From assembly GCA_021151765.1 (NCBI GenBank), contig JAGKWR010000002.1, positions 62,001-126,000 of the forward strand: DNA of 64,000 nucleotides. Direction: 5' to 3'. Both the position numbers and the translations under genes were made by a program. How positions within the stretch are numbered: the stretch's first letter is position 1; each line of letters opens with the position of its first letter. Origin of the DNA: Alphaproteobacteria bacterium. Its GTDB lineage: Bacteria > Pseudomonadota > Alphaproteobacteria > Rickettsiales > UBA1997. This document shows, piece by piece, positions 61,515 to 64,000 of the stretch. Below the pieces are notes generated by a model. That model was not told the origin of the DNA, ran no database searches, and saw only the letters and a list, made by a program, of their open reading frames with translations.

Positions 61515-62072
61515 TTAAATTTTCATTAATTCTTTTTCTTTTGCTGCAACTACATCGTCAATTTTTTTCACAAATTCATCAGTAATTTTTTGTACAGCGT
61601 CCGTACATCCGTGAATTTGATCTTTAGAAGCGCCGAGTTCTTTTTCTCTTCTTTTGAACTCGTCAAGTACATCACGGCGGATGTTGCGCACCGCAACTTT
61701 CTTATCTTCACCATATTTTTTGGCCAATTTTACCAAATCTTTACGACGTTCTTCGCTTAGTTTTGGAATCATTATACGAATCACCGTTCCGTCAACCAAA
61801 GGGTTAAAACCCAAATTAGAGTTAATAATCGCTTTTTCGACAGCTTTGACGTTGCTGCGATCCCAAACTTGGATTGAAAGAGTTGTAGCTTCCGGAACTG
61901 AAACACTAGCTAACTGTGACATTGCCATCATTTGACCATAAACTTCAACTTTTACTGGATCGAGCAAGTTCGGAGTAGCGCGACCAGTTGAAATTGAATC
62001 CATATCACGTTTAAGTGAATTCATGGTTTCTTCCATTTTTTTGCGCGATTTGTCAGTAAATTCAGTAATCAT
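61515..62072 (-). CDS. frr: Ribosome recycling factor
   Basis: Separates ribosomal subunits after termination together with EF-G. The 185-residue protein has the family pattern: TGRATPNLLDPVKVEVYG near residue 35, SVSVPEATTLSIQVWD, SNLGFNPLVDGTVIRIMIPKL and the helical C-terminus KKYGEDKKVAVRNIRRD. It follows pyrH in the conserved tsf-pyrH-frr-uppS-cdsA order. Confidence 0.97.
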   Translation of the reverse strand: MITEFTDKSRKKMEETMNSLKRDMDSISTGRATPNLLDPVKVEVYGQMMAMSQLASVSVPEATTLSIQVWDRSNVKAVEKAIINSNLGFNPLVDGTVIRIMIPKLSEERRKDLVKLAKKYGEDKKVAVRNIRRDVLDEFKRREKELGASKDQIHGCTDAVQKITDEFVKKIDDVVAAKEKELMKI

Positions 62073-62155
62073 AGTTTTAGTTACTTTAAGTTTTTTGTTT
62101 TTTTTATTAGTTATTTTGGGCTTTAAACTCTGCGCTCTCTTCTTTATCGATTCTA

Positions 62156-62863
62156 TCAGTTAATAATCGTAAATTTACCTTTACCTTGAACCACATCGCA
62201 CAGAGCGTTTTCACCCTTAATTGAGAAAACCACAATTGGTAATTTGTTGTCTTTAGCCAAGGTAATCGCTGTTTGATCCATCACGCGCAAATCTTGCTTA
62301 ATGACGTCAATATATTTCAAAGATTCGTAGCGTGTTGCTGTTTTATCTAATTTTGGATCAGCAGTGTAGACTCCGTCAACTTGCGTTCCTTTCAAAATCA
62401 CGTCGCACTTAACTTCAATTGCGCGTAGAACTGCAGCAGTGTCGGTTGTGAAGAAAGGATTTCCTGTTCCGGCAGTAAAAATAACAATACGATTTTTTTC
62501 TAAATGACGCGAAGCTTTACGTTTAATATAAGGTTCACAAATACTGTCCATCTTGATTGCAGATTGCATTCTGGTTGCAATACCGCGTTTTTCCAGCGCA
62601 TCTTGCAACGCCAAACCATTCATACAAGTCGCCAGCATTCCCATGTAATCGGCACTTGAACGTTCCATTCCAGAAGCTGAAACGGAGATGCCACGAAAAA
62701 TATTTCCGCCGCCTACAACAACTGCAATTTCACAGCCCAAGTTGTGAGCACTAACTATTTGATCACAAATTCTCTTGATCGCATCAACATCATGTCCAAA
62801 ACCTTTGTCTCCCATCATTGCTTCACCAGAGACTTTAAAGAGGATACGTTTGAATTTTAACAT
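62156..62863 (-). CDS. pyrH: UMP kinase
   Basis: Phosphorylates UMP to UDP; hexameric bacterial type of the amino-acid kinase fold. Signatures: ILFKVSGEAMMG at the N-terminus, AVVVGGGNIFRG, ADYMGMLATCMNGLAL, FTAGTGNPFFTTDTAA and VDGVYTADPKLD. Length (235 aa) is normal. It is separated from tsf by 152 bases holding two large hairpins. Confidence 0.97.
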   Translation of the reverse strand: MLKFKRILFKVSGEAMMGDKGFGHDVDAIKRICDQIVSAHNLGCEIAVVVGGGNIFRGISVSASGMERSSADYMGMLATCMNGLALQDALEKRGIATRMQSAIKMDSICEPYIKRKASRHLEKNRIVIFTAGTGNPFFTTDTAAVLRAIEVKCDVILKGTQVDGVYTADPKLDKTATRYESLKYIDVIKQDLRVMDQTAITLAKDNKLPIVVFSIKGENALCDVVQGKGKFTIIN

Positions 62864-62885
62864 AGATTTACAGGAGTGAGAAATT

Positions 62886-63004
62886 AGGAGTTAGGAGTGA
62901 GGATATGATAAAATCCTCACTCCTAACTCCTTATTTTAAAGGATTAGGATTTAGGAGTTAAAAATTCAAAATCGAAAAACGACTCTTAATTCCTAACTCC
63001 TAAA
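62886..63004. repeat. Two heptad-periodic hairpins between tsf and pyrH
   Basis: Hairpin 1 has a perfect 19-base-pair stem, AGGAGTTAGGAGTGAGGAT (62886-62904) with 62913-62931, loop ATGATAAA. Hairpin 2 pairs TTTAGGAGTTA (62950-62960) with TAACTCCTAAA (62994-63004). Both arms consist of seven-base steps (GGAGTTA, GGAGTGA). They could attenuate or process the tsf-pyrH message. Confidence 0.85.
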
Positions 63005-63015
63005 CTCTTGTTTCC

Positions 63016-63930
63016 TTACTTGGTCATCGAAGCAACTTCAGCAGCGAAGTCGTTTTCTTTTTTCTCGATACCTTCACCTAAGATGAAAAGTTTGAAGGCA
63101 GAGATTTTAGTTTCGCCATTTTCTTTAGCGAAATTAGCAATCAAGTCTTTGATTTTAAGTTTATCGTCCATAACAAAAAGTTGCTCCAAAAGCACAACTT
63201 CTTCGTAATATTTTCTGATACGACCTTCGATCATTTTCTCGATGATGCTTTCTGGTTTACCAGAAGCGCGAGCTTGATCTTTCAAAACTTCAATTTCTCT
63301 TTGCAATTTAGCTGGATCAACTGATTCGATTGAAAGAGAATCAGGCTTTGCAGCTGCAACGTGCATTGCAACTTGTTTACCGATTTCTTCCAATTTTGCT
63401 TTTTCAGCTTTTGATTCGAAAGCAACCAAAACTGCAATTTTACCCATATTCGGAGCAGTTGCATTGTGGATGTAGCTAACGACAGTACCTTGAGTAACTT
63501 CTAAGTTAGAAATTCTACGGATGTTGATATTTTCACCGATAACGCCGATTTGATTTTTCAATTCTTCGTCAACTGTGTGAGAAGCTTGAGCGAATTTTTT
63601 AGCTTTCAATTTTTCAACATCATCGCCACAACCGAAAGATTCTTTAGCGACTGCGAAAACGAAATCTTGGAATTTTTGGTTACGAGCAACGAAGTCAGTT
63701 TCAGAGTTAACTTCAACCACAACTGCTTTATTGCCATCAACCGCAACAGCAACAGCACCTTCAGAAGTGATTCTGCCTGATTTTTTTACAGCAGCTGATA
63801 AACCTTTTTTACGAAGCCAGTCAACTGATTTTTCAAAATCATCACCGTTTTCAGCCAAAGCTTTGTTGCAATCCGCAATACCACAACCAGTGGCTTCGCG
63901 TAGTTTTTTAATTAATGCTAGATCTGCCAT
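63016..63930 (-). CDS. tsf: Elongation factor Ts
   Basis: Guanine-nucleotide exchange factor for EF-Tu. N-terminal UBA-like part ALIKKLREATGCGIADCNKA, then VVEVNSETDFVARN with the conserved TDFV EF-Tu contact, VVSYIH and KVLLEQ-like region (VVLLEQLFVMDD). Length (304 aa) is normal. rpsB, its usual upstream neighbour, would lie beyond the window end. Confidence 0.97.
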   Translation of the reverse strand: MADLALIKKLREATGCGIADCNKALAENGDDFEKSVDWLRKKGLSAAVKKSGRITSEGAVAVAVDGNKAVVVEVNSETDFVARNQKFQDFVFAVAKESFGCGDDVEKLKAKKFAQASHTVDEELKNQIGVIGENINIRRISNLEVTQGTVVSYIHNATAPNMGKIAVLVAFESKAEKAKLEEIGKQVAMHVAAAKPDSLSIESVDPAKLQREIEVLKDQARASGKPESIIEKMIEGRIRKYYEEVVLLEQLFVMDDKLKIKDLIANFAKENGETKISAFKLFILGEGIEKKENDFAAEVASMTK

Positions 63931-64000
63931 TTGAATTAAGAATTAAGAATTATTTGGGAATTGAGAGCTTTAATTTGTTAGTGCATAATGCACTTTGCTT
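63931..64000. other. Leader of tsf with a short tandem repeat and hairpin
   Basis: AATTAAG occurs in tandem at about 63935-63950, another seven-base step. AGTGCA-TAA-TGCACT (63980-63994) forms a small perfect hairpin. This is presumably the rpsB-tsf intergenic region. Confidence 0.5.

Overview
The window looks like chromosomal DNA of an AT-rich Gram-negative bacterium, most likely a deep-branching, Rickettsiales-like alphaproteobacterium. The Gram-negative envelope is shown by LptA/LptB, KdsA, BamD, an LptM-like lipoprotein and FtsW. The alphaproteobacterial assignment rests on a class I lysyl-tRNA synthetase, an aatA-type aspartate aminotransferase, RNase J and a class A RNase P RNA. Ankyrin proteins and a hydrolase-like protein with a presequence-like N-terminus hint at a host-associated life. 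Yet aspC, hisD, bioA, nadA, thiG, argH and gcvTH show more biosynthesis than typical obligate intracellular Rickettsiales. The lineage is an inference; no rRNA is present.

Layout. 0.1-7.3 kb (+): aspC, coaX, rnj, the C-terminal two thirds of alanyl-tRNA synthetase, and glmM. 7.4-10.9 kb (-): a prepilin-like LamG protein, nhaA, lptB, lptA. 10.9-14.7 kb (+): DUF192, hisD, bamD, bioA, start/stop coupled. 14.7-17.6 kb (-): acyl-CoA synthetase and an M48 protease. 17.7-19.2 kb (+): kdsA and an OmpR-type regulator. 19.2-22.2 kb (-): a flotillin, a decayed YoeB-type toxin and a glycerol-1-phosphate dehydrogenase homologue. 22.3-24.2 kb (+): secG, gcvT, gcvH. 24.2-31.7 kb, mainly (-): pth, (+) a lipoprotein, a hybrid histidine kinase with a hydrolase-like partner, nadA, trpS. 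31.8-38.7 kb: two paralogous ankyrin genes (-) flank a (+) block of rnpB, the alaS N-terminal gene and a prepilin-LamG-glycine-rich protein. 38.7-42.6 kb (-): lysS (class I), a small ORF, mtaB and a BON lipoprotein. Then tRNA-Gly, a 1960-residue Cys-rich surface-type protein, and a (-) unit queH/unknown/asparaginase. 51.3-56.8 kb: mutM, a lipoprotein, ftsW (-), argH, lptM-like and an unknown gene pair. 57.0-63.9 kb (-): coaE, a phosphohexomutase, thiG, cdsA, uppS, frr, pyrH, tsf, ending in the classical translation/isoprenoid cluster.

The most striking observation is alanyl-tRNA synthetase encoded as two separate genes about 29 kb apart. The catalytic fragment (261 aa, 34908-35693) carries class II motifs 1-3. 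The other fragment (603 aa, 4157-5968) carries the tRNA-recognition, editing and C-Ala domains. Together they rebuild an almost complete, undamaged enzyme, and the break falls in the linker. The N-terminal gene lies directly behind rnpB, whose 3' end and terminator are tandemly repeated; the C-terminal gene begins right after a dispersed palindromic repeat. Other unusual items are the prepilin/LamG paralogues, a heptanucleotide-periodic hairpin family that also lies inside the mtaB coding sequence, the giant Cys-rich protein, and an unrecognised two-gene cassette at 55.7-56.8 kb.
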